Assembly (NCBI RefSeq): GCF_004570345.1
Contig: NZ_SPQM01000081.1
Location: 1-21,766 of the forward strand
Direction: 5' to 3'
Source: Blastococcus sp. CT_GayMR20
Lineage (GTDB): Bacteria > Actinomycetota > Actinomycetes > Mycobacteriales > Geodermatophilaceae
Length of the DNA: 21,766 nt
A model generated the notes under the pieces. It made no database searches, was not told the DNA's origin, and was given only the letters and a program-made list of their open reading frames with translations. The translations under genes were made by a program, and so were the position numbers. Positions 1-8,343 of this stretch are shown here, in pieces (within the stretch, counting starts at the first letter, position 1; the number at the start of each line of letters is the position of its first letter).

Positions 1-1
1 C

Positions 2-234
2 CGTGGCACGCCGCTCACCCCGATCCGTGGCTCTGCCCGCGACGCCATCCCGTGGGCGGAGGGCTGCGCGTTCGCCCCCCGCTGCGACAACGCGCAGGAC
101 GACTGCCTCACCGAGGTGTCGGGCAGCGTCGTCCCGCTGGAGTACGACGGCCCCGGCCGTCAGCTGCGCTGCCGCCACCCGTTGGAGTACCCGCCTCCTG
201 TGGCCTCCGGTGCGACCGCCTACGGAGCCGCCCG

Positions 235-238
<4 letters not shown>
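2..238 (+). CDS. Peptide ABC transporter ATP-binding protein, C-terminal fragment (DppD/OppD type)
   Basis: This is the last 78 codons of a gene that begins before the window; the frame is open from base 2 to a TGA at 236-238. The visible part is the C-terminal oligopeptide/dipeptide transporter extension found on Opp/Dpp ATPases. It has the Cys-containing signature [15 protein letters not shown] followed by a late CRHP motif, and an earlier TPIRG segment. The nucleotide-binding core lies outside the window. The stop overlaps the ATG of the next ATPase (ATGA at 235-238), as expected for a Dpp/Opp operon in which two different ATPases form a heterodimer at the cytoplasmic face of the permease. 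Being first of the pair suggests the D subunit, inferred from usual gene order. The transported peptide cannot be predicted. Confidence 0.85.
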
Positions 239-1359
<1,121 letters not shown>

Positions 1360-1363
1360 TCTC

Positions 1364-1732
1364 TTAGTCCAGCACGAGGTCGTCCCCCCGCCGGACCGCT
1401 CGGCGAACCCGGAGCCGCGCGATCCGGCCGAGCAGTTCCACGAGCTGCGTGTAGCCCGGCGTCGGGCCGTGGTAGCCGAGGAAGCCCCTGGGCCCCTCGA
1501 CCATCTCGCCGGTCCGGACGTCGTAGCGGCTGTGGTGCCACGGGCAGACCAGGCATCCGTCGGCGTCGATGCTGCCCTCGGACAGGTCGGCCAGCTGGTG
1601 GCGGCAGCGGCGGGACACCGCGAAGTAGCTGTCCGCGCCCGCCGATCCGCGGTTGCCCACCGCCCAGTCGCCGGCGCGGCGGACCACCCCGGGCGGCAGG
1701 TCGGCGGCGGGCAGGCGGTCGGGTTCGGACAC
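1364..1732 (-). CDS. Rieske [2Fe-2S] domain protein
   Basis: This 122-residue protein is essentially one Rieske domain. The cluster ligands are visible as CRH (Cys43, His45) and CPWHH (Cys63, His66), separated by 17 residues, which fits C-x-H...C-x2-H. There is no signal peptide, membrane segment or fused oxygenase domain, so it resembles a soluble Rieske-type ferredoxin that passes electrons to a partner. The start is the GTG at 1732-1730, chosen for the purine-rich GAGGAG about 5 nt upstream. The frame stays open far upstream, but that part is antisense to the neighbouring gene. No oxygenase or reductase is adjacent, so its redox partner is unknown. Its stop lies 4 bases beyond the converging transporter gene, leaving no room for a separate terminator. 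Confidence 0.88.
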   Translation of the reverse strand: MSEPDRLPAADLPPGVVRRAGDWAVGNRGSAGADSYFAVSRRCRHQLADLSEGSIDADGCLVCPWHHSRYDVRTGEMVEGPRGFLGYHGPTPGYTQLVELLGRIARLRVRRAVRRGDDLVLD

Positions 1733-1805
1733 TGGCACTCCTCGGTTCCGGGACGGCGGCTCCCGCCCTACCCCGTGCGGCGCGGCCGGACGCCTGCCGC
1801 GTCGG

Positions 1806-1811
1806 TACTGT
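1806..1811 (+). promoter_or_regulatory. Candidate -10 element (TACTGT) upstream of the TPM-domain gene
   Basis: TACTGT fits the actinobacterial TANNNT -10 pattern. It would give a leader of about 28 nt that includes the strong ribosome-binding site AGGAGGT at 1836-1842, four nt before the chosen GTG at 1847. No convincing -35 is visible 16-19 bp upstream. The 114-bp gap at 1733-1846 must also hold the promoter of the divergent Rieske gene, for which I see no clear hexamers. Confidence 0.35.
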
Positions 1812-1846
1812 CGATCACCAGAACCGTTCCCGCTCAGGAGGTGGCC

Positions 1847-3907
1847 GTGCGCCGGCTGTTGGTCGTCCTGGGCGTGTCCGCCCTGCTCGTGCTGTCGGGC
1901 GGGCCCGCGATGGCCGACGCCCCCTTCCGGCTCGAGGAGCAGGTGGTCGACCAGGTCGGTGCGCTGAGCGGCAACGAGGCCCAGGTCGAGGAGGCCATCG
2001 AGCAGCTCGAGGCCGAGGACGGCACGCTGCTGTTCGTCGTGTTCGTCAACAGCTTCGACGGCGCCACCGGCAACGACTGGGTGGAAGCGACCGCAGAGCT
2101 GTCGCAACTGGGGTCGAACGACGCCCTCCTGGCCGTCGCCGTCGTCGACGGCGCGTACGGCACCTACGTCCCGGCGAACTCGTCCGTGACCGACGAACTC
2201 GTCGGGCAGGAGGTCCGGCCGGCGTTCCGGGAGGGTGACTTCGCGGGCGGTGTCGTCGCCTTCGCCGATCTGCTGGGCGCCGACGGCGACGCGGGCGGCA
2301 CGGCGGAGGAGTCCGACGGCGGCTCGGGCGGCGGGGGTGCGCTGCTCGTCATCGGCGGTGTCGCCGTCGTCGGTGGCGGCGTCTACCTGGTGAGCCGGTC
2401 GCGGCGGCGCGCCCGCGAGGCCCTGCCCCCGCCGGTGAAGCGGCTGGAGAAGGCCGATCCCTACGCCGGGGAGAGCACCGAGCAGCTGCAGTTCCGCGCG
2501 AGCCAGGCGCTGCTGGAGCTCGACGAGGCGATGAAGACCTCGCAGCTCGACCTCGACTACGCCCGCGCCCAGTACGGCGCCGACGCCGTCGGCGGCTTCG
2601 ACAAGGCGGTGGCGACGTCCCGGGACGAACTGTCCCGCGCGTTCACCCTCCGCCAGCAGCTCGACGATGGCATGGGCGGGCGGGAGACCGGCATGGACGA
2701 GCCGACCACCCGGCAGATGCTGGGGGAGATGCTGCGGCTCACCGCGGCGGCCGACGCGCGGCTGGACGAGCAGGCCGGGGCGTTCGCCCGGCTGCGGGAC
2801 CTGGAGAACACCGCTCCCCAGGTGCTGGAGGCCCTCGCCCCGCGGATCGCCGAGCTGCGCGGCCGGATCCCGCAGGAGGAGCAGCGGCTGGCCGGGCTGC
2901 GGGAGCGGTTCGCCCCGTCGGCCCTGGCGCCGGTCGCGGACAACGTCTCGGAGGCGCAGGCTCGCCTCGCCGCCGCCGAGCAGGAGGTCAACGAGGCGCT
3001 CGACGCCCTCGGCGCCGGCCGGCCGGGGGACGCCGTCGGCGACATCCGGGCCGCCGAGGACGCCGTCGCGCAGACCACCACCCTGCTCGACGCCGTCGGT
3101 CGGCTGGCCGCCGACCTCGATGCGGCCGCGGAGCGCGTCGCCGACGTGCGCGCGGAGACGGAGAAGGACCTCGCCGAGGCCCGCGCGCTGGCCGGCTCGG
3201 GTGACGGCAGCGGGCTGCGGCCCCAGATCGCCCGCGCCGAGGCCGCGCTGACGAGTGCCGACGCGCTGCTGCGCCCGGCCGACGGCTCGCCGGCCGACCC
3301 GCTGGCGGCGTTGCGGCAGCTCGAGGAGGCCGACATCGCGCTGGAGCAGACGCTGTCGGTGGCCCGCGACGCCCAGACCCAGATCCGCCGGGCGGCGGCC
3401 GCCCTCGACCAGGCGCTGCTCACCGCCCGCTCGACGATCGCGGCGGCGGCCGACTTCATCGACACCCGTCGCGGCGCCGTCGGACCGGACGCCCGCACCC
3501 GCCTGGCCGAGGCGCAGCGGCACCTCGAGGTCGCCGTCGACATGGGGCGCGACGACCCCGTCCTGGCTCTGCGCGAGGCGCACCAGGCCGCCACCATGGC
3601 GCAGTCGGCGCTCGACCTGGCGCAGGACGACGTCTCGCAGTGGTCCGGCGGGGGCTACGGCGGCGGGTTCGGCGGCCCCGGCGGGTTCGGCGGCGGCTAC
3701 GGCGGGGGCTACCGCCGCGGCGGCGTCGACCTCGGCAGCCTCGTGCTCGGCGGCATCCTCGCCGGCGGCAGCCGCGGCGGGTTCGGTGGCGGCTTCGGCG
3801 GCGGAGGTGGGTTCGGCGGTGGCCGCGGCTCCGGCGGCGGAGGTCGCCGGTCCGGTGGAGGGAGCTTCGGGGGTGGCGGGGGCCGCAGCGGCGGTGGTCG
3901 CTTCTAG
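1847..3907 (+). CDS. TPM-domain membrane protein with long helical region and Gly-rich tail
   Basis: This 686-residue protein is predicted to be secreted and membrane-anchored. A signal peptide (residues 1-23, ending AMA before DAPFRL) is followed by a TPM/YgcG-like domain (about 28-145, with VVDQVGALS near its start). Next come a Gly/Ser linker, one membrane segment (about 164-182) and a basic SRSRRRAR stretch on the inner side. A region of about 400 residues rich in Ala, Glu, Arg and Leu follows, likely helical or coiled coil. From about residue 600 the tail is almost only Gly, Phe, Tyr, Arg and Ser. The GTG at 1847 is preferred over an in-frame GTG at 1841 because AGGAGGT (1836-1842) overlaps the latter. 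TPM domains occur in photosystem II repair proteins and bacterial envelope proteins, some with phosphatase activity; the role here is unknown. Confidence 0.85.
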   Translation: MRRLLVVLGVSALLVLSGGPAMADAPFRLEEQVVDQVGALSGNEAQVEEAIEQLEAEDGTLLFVVFVNSFDGATGNDWVEATAELSQLGSNDALLAVAVVDGAYGTYVPANSSVTDELVGQEVRPAFREGDFAGGVVAFADLLGADGDAGGTAEESDGGSGGGGALLVIGGVAVVGGGVYLVSRSRRRAREALPPPVKRLEKADPYAGESTEQLQFRASQALLELDEAMKTSQLDLDYARAQYGADAVGGFDKAVATSRDELSRAFTLRQQLDDGMGGRETGMDEPTTRQMLGEMLRLTAAADARLDEQAGAFARLRDLENTAPQVLEALAPRIAELRGRIPQEEQRLAGLRERFAPSALAPVADNVSEAQARLAAAEQEVNEALDALGAGRPGDAVGDIRAAEDAVAQTTTLLDAVGRLAADLDAAAERVADVRAETEKDLAEARALAGSGDGSGLRPQIARAEAALTSADALLRPADGSPADPLAALRQLEEADIALEQTLSVARDAQTQIRRAAAALDQALLTARSTIAAAADFIDTRRGAVGPDARTRLAEAQRHLEVAVDMGRDDPVLALREAHQAATMAQSALDLAQDDVSQWSGGGYGGGFGGPGGFGGGYGGGYRRGGVDLGSLVLGGILAGGSRGGFGGGFGGGGGFGGGRGSGGGGRRSGGGSFGGGGGRSGGGRF
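3640..3904 (+). repeat. Low-complexity Gly-codon repeat (coding)
   Basis: Degenerate GGC/GGT/GGG-rich units encode repeated GGGFGG, GGYGGG and GGGRSGGG peptides in the tail of the TPM-domain protein. Copies differ at third positions, so this looks like selection on the protein or old expansion, not a fresh tandem duplication. It is a plausible site of length variation between strains. Confidence 0.75.
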
Positions 3908-3985
3908 ACCGTGCGCGTCTGCGCCACTGGGAACTGTCGGTGCCTGGTGGGACGGTCTCCTCCCCACTTCCACGAGGAGGACGAC

Positions 3986-4765
3986 ATGCCCACACGCGAC
4001 ACGCCGTGGCCGAACGGAACCCCCTGCTGGGTCGACCTCGGCGCTGACGACCTCGACGCCACGAAGGCCTTCTACTCGGCCGTCTTCGGCTGGGAGTACA
4101 GCGGCGGCGAGCCGGAGTTCGGCGGCTACCTCACCATCCTGCGCAACGGGCGGATGGCCGGCGGCATGGGCCCGCAGATGGACCCGGACGACCCCGCGCG
4201 CTGGACGACGTACTTCGCCGCCGACGATGCCGCGGCGACCGCTGCCCGTATCGAGGACGCCGGCGGACGGGTGGTCGTCGAGCCGATGGAGGTCGGGCCG
4301 ATGGGCACGATGGTCATCGCGATCGATCCCCAGGGCAATCCGTTCGGGCTGTGGCAGTCCGGCATGAACACCGGCGTGCAGATCCACGACGAGCCGGGCG
4401 CGCTGGCGTGGAACGAGGCGATGGTCGACGACACCGCGGCCGCGAAGGAGTTCTACTCCGCCGTGTTCGGGTTCACCTTCGAGCAGATGAGCGCTGAGCT
4501 GGCCGGCGAGGGCGCGGACTACTCCATGTTCAGCGCCGGTGCGGACCCGCTGGGCGGCCTGGGTGCCTCGGACCCGAGCATGCCGAAGGGCTGGCTGGCC
4601 TGCTTCTCGGTGGCGTCGGCCGACGAGGCGGTGGCCGTGGTGGAGGCGAGGGGGGGCAAGGTCGTCATGCCTCCGGAGGACACGCCTTTCGGGCGCTTCG
4701 CCATCGTCGAGGACCCGTGGGGAGCGCCGTTCGAGGTCCTGGAGGTCCAGCCGGCCGCCGCCTAA
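3986..4765 (+). CDS. VOC-family protein with two glyoxalase-like domains (Cfp30B-like)
   Basis: This 259-residue protein has two vicinal-oxygen-chelate modules. The first spans about residues 12-125, with WVDLGADDLDATKAFYSAVFGW near its start and IDPQGNPFGLW at its end. The second spans about 138-255, with AKEFYSAVFGF and VEDPWGAPFEVLE. The layout and length match mycobacterial Cfp30B (27-kDa antigen, Rv0577) proteins, which I recognise by GTPxWVDL near the start and the GLWQ module junction. Family members include glyoxalases, dioxygenases and drug-binding proteins; the substrate cannot be read here. The ATG at 3986 has GAGGAGG five nt upstream (3974-3980). An in-frame upstream extension reaches 3911 but has no ribosome-binding site. 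The stop overlaps the converging PPOX gene by 3 bases. Confidence 0.9.
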   Translation: MPTRDTPWPNGTPCWVDLGADDLDATKAFYSAVFGWEYSGGEPEFGGYLTILRNGRMAGGMGPQMDPDDPARWTTYFAADDAAATAARIEDAGGRVVVEPMEVGPMGTMVIAIDPQGNPFGLWQSGMNTGVQIHDEPGALAWNEAMVDDTAAAKEFYSAVFGFTFEQMSAELAGEGADYSMFSAGADPLGGLGASDPSMPKGWLACFSVASADEAVAVVEARGGKVVMPPEDTPFGRFAIVEDPWGAPFEVLEVQPAAA

Positions 4766-5190
4766 CCGCGGAACTGGCCGTAGGTGCGCTCCGGCCGGAA
4801 CCGCACGACGAGTCGGCGGTCGGCCACCATGGCAGCGCGGTATTCGTCCCAGTCGGGGTGCTCGCCTGCCGTCCCGCGGTAGTAGGCGATGAGCTCCTCG
4901 ACCGTGGGGTCGTGCGGATCCGCCGCGACCGGGGTGAGCTCCGCGGTGCCCTCGACGGCGACCCAGGTCCAGAAGTCCCTCGACGCCACGTGGAGGGTCA
5001 CCCGGGGGTCGTCCCGGAGGTACCGCGTCTTTGCCCGGCCGTCGGTCACCGAGATGCGGACGACGTCGGCGTCCCGGTCGTAGGCGTAGCCCACGTTGGA
5101 CAGGTGCGGGCGGCCGTCGGGCTGGACGGCCGCCAGCACACCCCAGTGGTGCTCGGCCACGAAGCCGAGCAACCGGTCGTCGACGCTCAC
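4762..5190 (-). CDS. PPOX-class F420/FMN-dependent enzyme (pyridoxamine 5'-phosphate oxidase fold)
   Basis: This 142-residue protein has the split-barrel flavin-binding fold typical of small actinobacterial PPOX proteins. Visible features are the first strand pair with GVLAAVQPDGRPHLSNVGY (17-35), the RISVTDGRAKTRYLRDDPRV segment (45-64), VAVEGTAEL (78-85) and the closing RFRPERTYGQF. Length matches the Rv1155-like family (about 140-150 residues), whose members bind F420 or FMN. Which cofactor is used here is not determined by sequence. The GTG start at 5190 overlaps the stop of the upstream pirin as GTGA, with GGGAG a few nt upstream, so translation is probably coupled. It is the last gene of a three-gene minus-strand operon. 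Confidence 0.88.
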   Translation of the reverse strand: MSVDDRLLGFVAEHHWGVLAAVQPDGRPHLSNVGYAYDRDADVVRISVTDGRAKTRYLRDDPRVTLHVASRDFWTWVAVEGTAELTPVAADPHDPTVEELIAYYRGTAGEHPDWDEYRAAMVADRRLVVRFRPERTYGQFRG

Positions 5191-6155
5191 CGCTCCCGCC
5201 CGCGCGGCTTGAGCGGCACCGGCGGCAGCGGTGGCGCCTCGAGCCGGGCACCGTCGAAGCCGACAACGGCGCCGAACCGGTCGGACTGGGCGTTCCACTG
5301 CTCGGCGTAGTCGGCGATCTCCTCGCCGGTGCGGCCGACGAAGTTCCACCACATCACCAGCCGCTCCTCGAACGGCTCGCCGCCGAGCAGGAGCAGCTTG
5401 CTCCCCTCGGCCGCGCTCAGCCGCAGCGAGGTCCGGCCGGTGCCGAGATAGAGCATCGCCCCCCGGCCGAGCGGTGCGCCTTCCACCGTGACCGCACCCG
5501 ACGAGGCCAGCAGGCCGTACTCGAAGTCCGGCTCCAGGGGCACCTCGACGTCGGCGCCGGCCGAGAGGTCCAGGTCGACGCCGACCAGCGGGGTGTAGGC
5601 GGCCCCGGGCGACGTGGCCCCGCCGAAGGACCCCATCAGCACGGTGGTCGTCAGGCCGTCCGACGTCCAGCCCGGCAGTGTCGCGTGGTGCTCGAAGTCG
5701 GGGGTGGTGTCGCGGTGGGCGTCGGGCAGGGCCACCCAGAGCTGGGCCCCGTGCAGGAAGCGCGGGTGCGCGTGAGGCGACTGCTCGGAGTGCGCGATGC
5801 CGTGGCCGGCGGTCATGAGGGCGAGCTGGCCGGGGCCGAACCGCACGTCGCTGCCGAGGGAGTCCCGGTGGTGCACCTCCCCCTCGAGCAGCCACGACAC
5901 CGTCTGCAGCCCGGTGTGCGGGTGCGGCGCCACCTGCATCCCCGACCCGTCGGCGATGTCGTCGGGGCCGTAGTGGTCGACGAAGGCCCAGGCGCCGACC
6001 ATCCGCCGTCCGAGGGTGGGCAGCAACCGGCGCACGTGGGTGCTCTCGCCGAGGATCACGTCCTTGCCCGGCAGGAGGTCCAGCACCGGGCGAGCGGTGG
6101 TGCCGTCGAGCCCTCCCAGTTCCCGGGCGGCGGGGCGGCGGTCCAGGTTGCTCAT
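5187..6155 (-). CDS. Pirin family protein
   Basis: This 322-residue bicupin has the pirin metal site: HPHTG (His78 and His80), then AHSE (His122, Glu124), matching the three-His one-Glu Fe site of human and bacterial pirins. The second cupin (about residues 185-260) and the C-terminal segment with GEPFEERLVMWWNFV are intact. Pirins are cytoplasmic; some act as quercetin dioxygenases and others as regulators of transcription or metabolism. The function here cannot be fixed. The ATG at 6155 has AGAGGGA about 5 nt upstream. It follows the other pirin after only 25 bp and overlaps the PPOX gene by 4 bp. The two pirins are clearly diverged, so this is not a recent duplication. Confidence 0.93.
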   Translation of the reverse strand: MSNLDRRPAARELGGLDGTTARPVLDLLPGKDVILGESTHVRRLLPTLGRRMVGAWAFVDHYGPDDIADGSGMQVAPHPHTGLQTVSWLLEGEVHHRDSLGSDVRFGPGQLALMTAGHGIAHSEQSPHAHPRFLHGAQLWVALPDAHRDTTPDFEHHATLPGWTSDGLTTTVLMGSFGGATSPGAAYTPLVGVDLDLSAGADVEVPLEPDFEYGLLASSGAVTVEGAPLGRGAMLYLGTGRTSLRLSAAEGSKLLLLGGEPFEERLVMWWNFVGRTGEEIADYAEQWNAQSDRFGAVVGFDGARLEAPPLPPVPLKPRGRER

Positions 6156-6180
6156 CGCGGTCCCTCTGCTCGGGTGGCCG

Positions 6181-7194
6181 TCAGGCCTCGGGGGTCTGCC
6201 CAGTCTCGCCCCGGACGGCCCCGTGCGGAACGTCCCGGCGCGAGTACTGGGCAGGAACGGAGCCGAGCCGGCCGGCCTGGAAGTCGGTGAACGCGTCCAT
6301 GACCTCCTGGCGGGTGTTCATGACGAACGGCCCGTACATGGCGATCGGCTCACGGATCGGTGCGCCGCCGAGGATCACGACGTCGAGGGCGGGGGTCCGC
6401 GACTCCTGATGCACCGCGCCGTTGACGGTCACCGTGTCACCGGGGCCGAGGACGGCGAGCTGGCCGGTGCGGATCGGCGCGCCGTCGATGCCGACCGAAC
6501 CGGCGCCGGAGAGCACGTAGACCAGGGCGTTGAAGTCCGGCCGCCACGGCAGGTCGAGGGTCGCGCCGGGGGAGATGGTCGCGTGGACCATCGCCATCGG
6601 CGTGTACGTCGAGCCGGGGCCGAGTTGGCCGGCGACGTCGCCCGCGATCACCCGCAGGAATGCTCCGGCGTCGGGGCTCGCGAGCAGCACCGACTCGTCG
6701 GCACGCAGGTCCTGGTAGCGCGGCTCCACCCACTTCTGCGCCATGGGCAGGTTCACCCACAGCTGCAGGCCGTGGAAGAGGCCGCCGCTGAGGACGAGGT
6801 GCTCCGGCGGACGCTCGATGTGCAGGACCCCGCCGCCGGCGGTCATCCACTGGGTGTCGCCGTTGGTGATGGTGCCGCCGCCGCCGTGGGAGTCGGCGTG
6901 CTCGAAGGTGCCGTCGATGATGTAGGTGACGGTCTCGAAGCCGCGGTGCGGGTGCCACGACGTGCCCTTGGGCTCGCCCGGCGCGTACTCGACCTCGCCC
7001 ATCTGGTCCATGTGGATGAACGGGTCCAGCTCGCGGAGGTCGACACCGGCGAAGGCGCGGCGGACCGGGAAGCCCTCGCCCTCGAAGCCGGACGGCGCGG
7101 TCGTGACCGTGCGGACCCGGCGGCGGACCGTGCCGGGCGGGGGAACGGGGACGCGGGGGAGGGTGGTGGTGTCCTCGACGGTCACGGCAGGCAT
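6181..7194 (-). CDS. Pirin family protein (first gene of operon)
   Basis: This 337-residue bicupin has an intact pirin metal site, HPHRGFET (His81 and His83) and LHIE (His125, Glu127). It starts with a basic, Pro-rich region (TLPRVPVPPPGTVRRRVRTV region) and carries the family segment PFIHMDQMGEVEY (58-70). The second cupin lies around residues 215-265. The ATG at 7194 has a strong AAGGAGG 5-6 nt upstream. This is the first gene of the pirin-pirin-PPOX operon and is divergent from the MTHFR-like gene. An inverted repeat in the shared intergenic region suggests control by a regulator not encoded next to it. A quercetinase-like activity is possible from family knowledge but not shown by sequence. 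Confidence 0.93.
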   Translation of the reverse strand: MPAVTVEDTTTLPRVPVPPPGTVRRRVRTVTTAPSGFEGEGFPVRRAFAGVDLRELDPFIHMDQMGEVEYAPGEPKGTSWHPHRGFETVTYIIDGTFEHADSHGGGGTITNGDTQWMTAGGGVLHIERPPEHLVLSGGLFHGLQLWVNLPMAQKWVEPRYQDLRADESVLLASPDAGAFLRVIAGDVAGQLGPGSTYTPMAMVHATISPGATLDLPWRPDFNALVYVLSGAGSVGIDGAPIRTGQLAVLGPGDTVTVNGAVHQESRTPALDVVILGGAPIREPIAMYGPFVMNTRQEVMDAFTDFQAGRLGSVPAQYSRRDVPHGAVRGETGQTPEA

Positions 7195-7207
7195 GCCGGC
7201 CTCCTTG

Positions 7208-7221
7208 GTTGAGGTCTCAAC
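7208..7221. promoter_or_regulatory. Candidate operator: 6-bp inverted repeat GTTGAG-GT-CTCAAC
   Basis: This perfect inverted repeat with 2-bp spacing lies in the 57-bp gap between the divergent pirin operon and the MTHFR-like gene, 14 bp from the pirin ATG. TTGAG-N2-CTCAA resembles operators bound by dimeric MarR-type regulators, but no regulator gene is adjacent. It could also include a -35-like TTGAGG (7209-7214) for the rightward gene, with a poor GTAACC -10 18 bp on. Confidence 0.4.
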
Positions 7222-7251
7222 TAGTGCAGACGGTAACCCTGTTCACCGACG

Positions 7252-8343
7252 ATGTCTTCCCCCATCGGCGTCCCTGGTGGTTTCGCTCCCGCCGAGAACG
7301 GTCAGGCCCCTGCGATGGAGCCCGAGTCCGCCGTCGCCGGCCGGCTCGGCTGTCCCAAGCGGATGGTCTTCGGGCCCTGCGGTGGCGTCCGCGACGACGA
7401 GCGCTGCGAGCTGGGGGAGCACCGCTGCGTCTTCGTCGGCGCTCCGCTCGTGACGTGGCCCGGGGCGCCGGCGCCGCGCCCTGCGGCGCAGCCCGGAGGT
7501 CTGCTGGCGCGGGCCGCCGCGGGTCCCGTCGTGCTGGTCGATCTGTCCGTCCGTCCCTTCGACACCGGCTCCGTGCGCCGCGTGGTCGGCATCCTGCGCG
7601 GCGTCTCGGACGCGCTGCTCGTGGGCGAGCACGCCAACCGCCCGGACTTCCCGCCGACGATGGTCGCGGCGGAGGTCCTGGACGCCGGCGGTCGGGTCTG
7701 GACGACCCTGACCTGCCGCGACCGCAACCGGCTGGTGCTGGAGCAGGAGCTGGTCGGGCTCGCCGCGCTCGGCGTCGACGGCGTCCTCTGCGTCACCGGT
7801 GACGGGCGCGGGCCCGGCGTCCGTCGGGGCGCGAGCCAGGTGTTCGACCTCGACGGTGTCCGGCTGGCCGCGCTGGCCGCCGGGACCGGGCTGCCGGTCG
7901 CCGTCCCCGAGTCACCGGAGGCGCCCCCGGTCGCCCTGCGGCCGGCCCGGGTCGCCCAGAAGGAGCGGGCCGGGGCACAGCTGTGCGTGCTCAACCACGT
8001 GAGCAGCCCGGCGCGGGTCGGGCAGTTCGTGGCAGCCGCGCGCGACGCCGGCGCGACCCTCCCGTTCGTCGCGGGAGTCGCCGTCTACACCGACGAACCG
8101 TCGGCACGGGTCCTGCAGCGCTTCCCCGGCCTGCACCTGGACGGCGACGTCGTGGAGCGGGTCCTCGCGGCCCCCGACCCGCGGGAGGCCGGCATCGCGG
8201 CCGCCGTCGAGGAGGGACGCGCGCTGCTCGCGGTGCCCGGGGTGGCCGGCGTCAACCTGTCGGGGACTGGCTCGGGCCGGGGCGAGGACGACGGTGCTGC
8301 GATCAAGGCCGAGGTGGCCGGACGACTGAGAGGAACGGCGTGA
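7252..8343 (+). CDS. MetV-like Cys-rich domain fused to a divergent methylenetetrahydrofolate reductase (MTHFR) domain
   Basis: This 363-residue protein has two parts. Residues about 30-65 carry GCPKRMVFGPCGG and CELGEHRCVF (Cys34, 43, 52, 59), the hallmark of the MTHFR C-terminal/MetV zinc domain, placed here at the N-terminus. Residues about 93-360 resemble the MetF TIM barrel, with VTGDGRG (181-187), VFDLDGVRLAA (197-207) and PFVAGVAVYTD (271-281). MetF reduces 5,10-methylene-THF to 5-methyl-THF using FAD; MetV partners it in acetogens. The usual first-strand FEFFPP motif with its catalytic Glu is replaced by LVDLSVRP, so activity is uncertain. There is no ribosome-binding site before the ATG, so initiation may be leaderless or nearly so. 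It overlaps the methyltransferase start (GTGA). Confidence 0.8.
   Translation: MSSPIGVPGGFAPAENGQAPAMEPESAVAGRLGCPKRMVFGPCGGVRDDERCELGEHRCVFVGAPLVTWPGAPAPRPAAQPGGLLARAAAGPVVLVDLSVRPFDTGSVRRVVGILRGVSDALLVGEHANRPDFPPTMVAAEVLDAGGRVWTTLTCRDRNRLVLEQELVGLAALGVDGVLCVTGDGRGPGVRRGASQVFDLDGVRLAALAAGTGLPVAVPESPEAPPVALRPARVAQKERAGAQLCVLNHVSSPARVGQFVAAARDAGATLPFVAGVAVYTDEPSARVLQRFPGLHLDGDVVERVLAAPDPREAGIAAAVEEGRALLAVPGVAGVNLSGTGSGRGEDDGAAIKAEVAGRLRGTA

Noticed and set aside
3908..3985. Possible terminator or promoter between the TPM and VOC genes
   Set aside because: No convincing stem-loop or paired -35/-10 was found; only the GAGGAGG ribosome-binding site is clear.
1364..5266. A 1300-codon open frame on the minus strand
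   Set aside because: Only its last 122 codons (the Rieske protein) resemble a real protein. The rest is antisense to the TPM and VOC genes and is low-complexity Arg/Ala/Gly sequence caused by GC-biased third positions.
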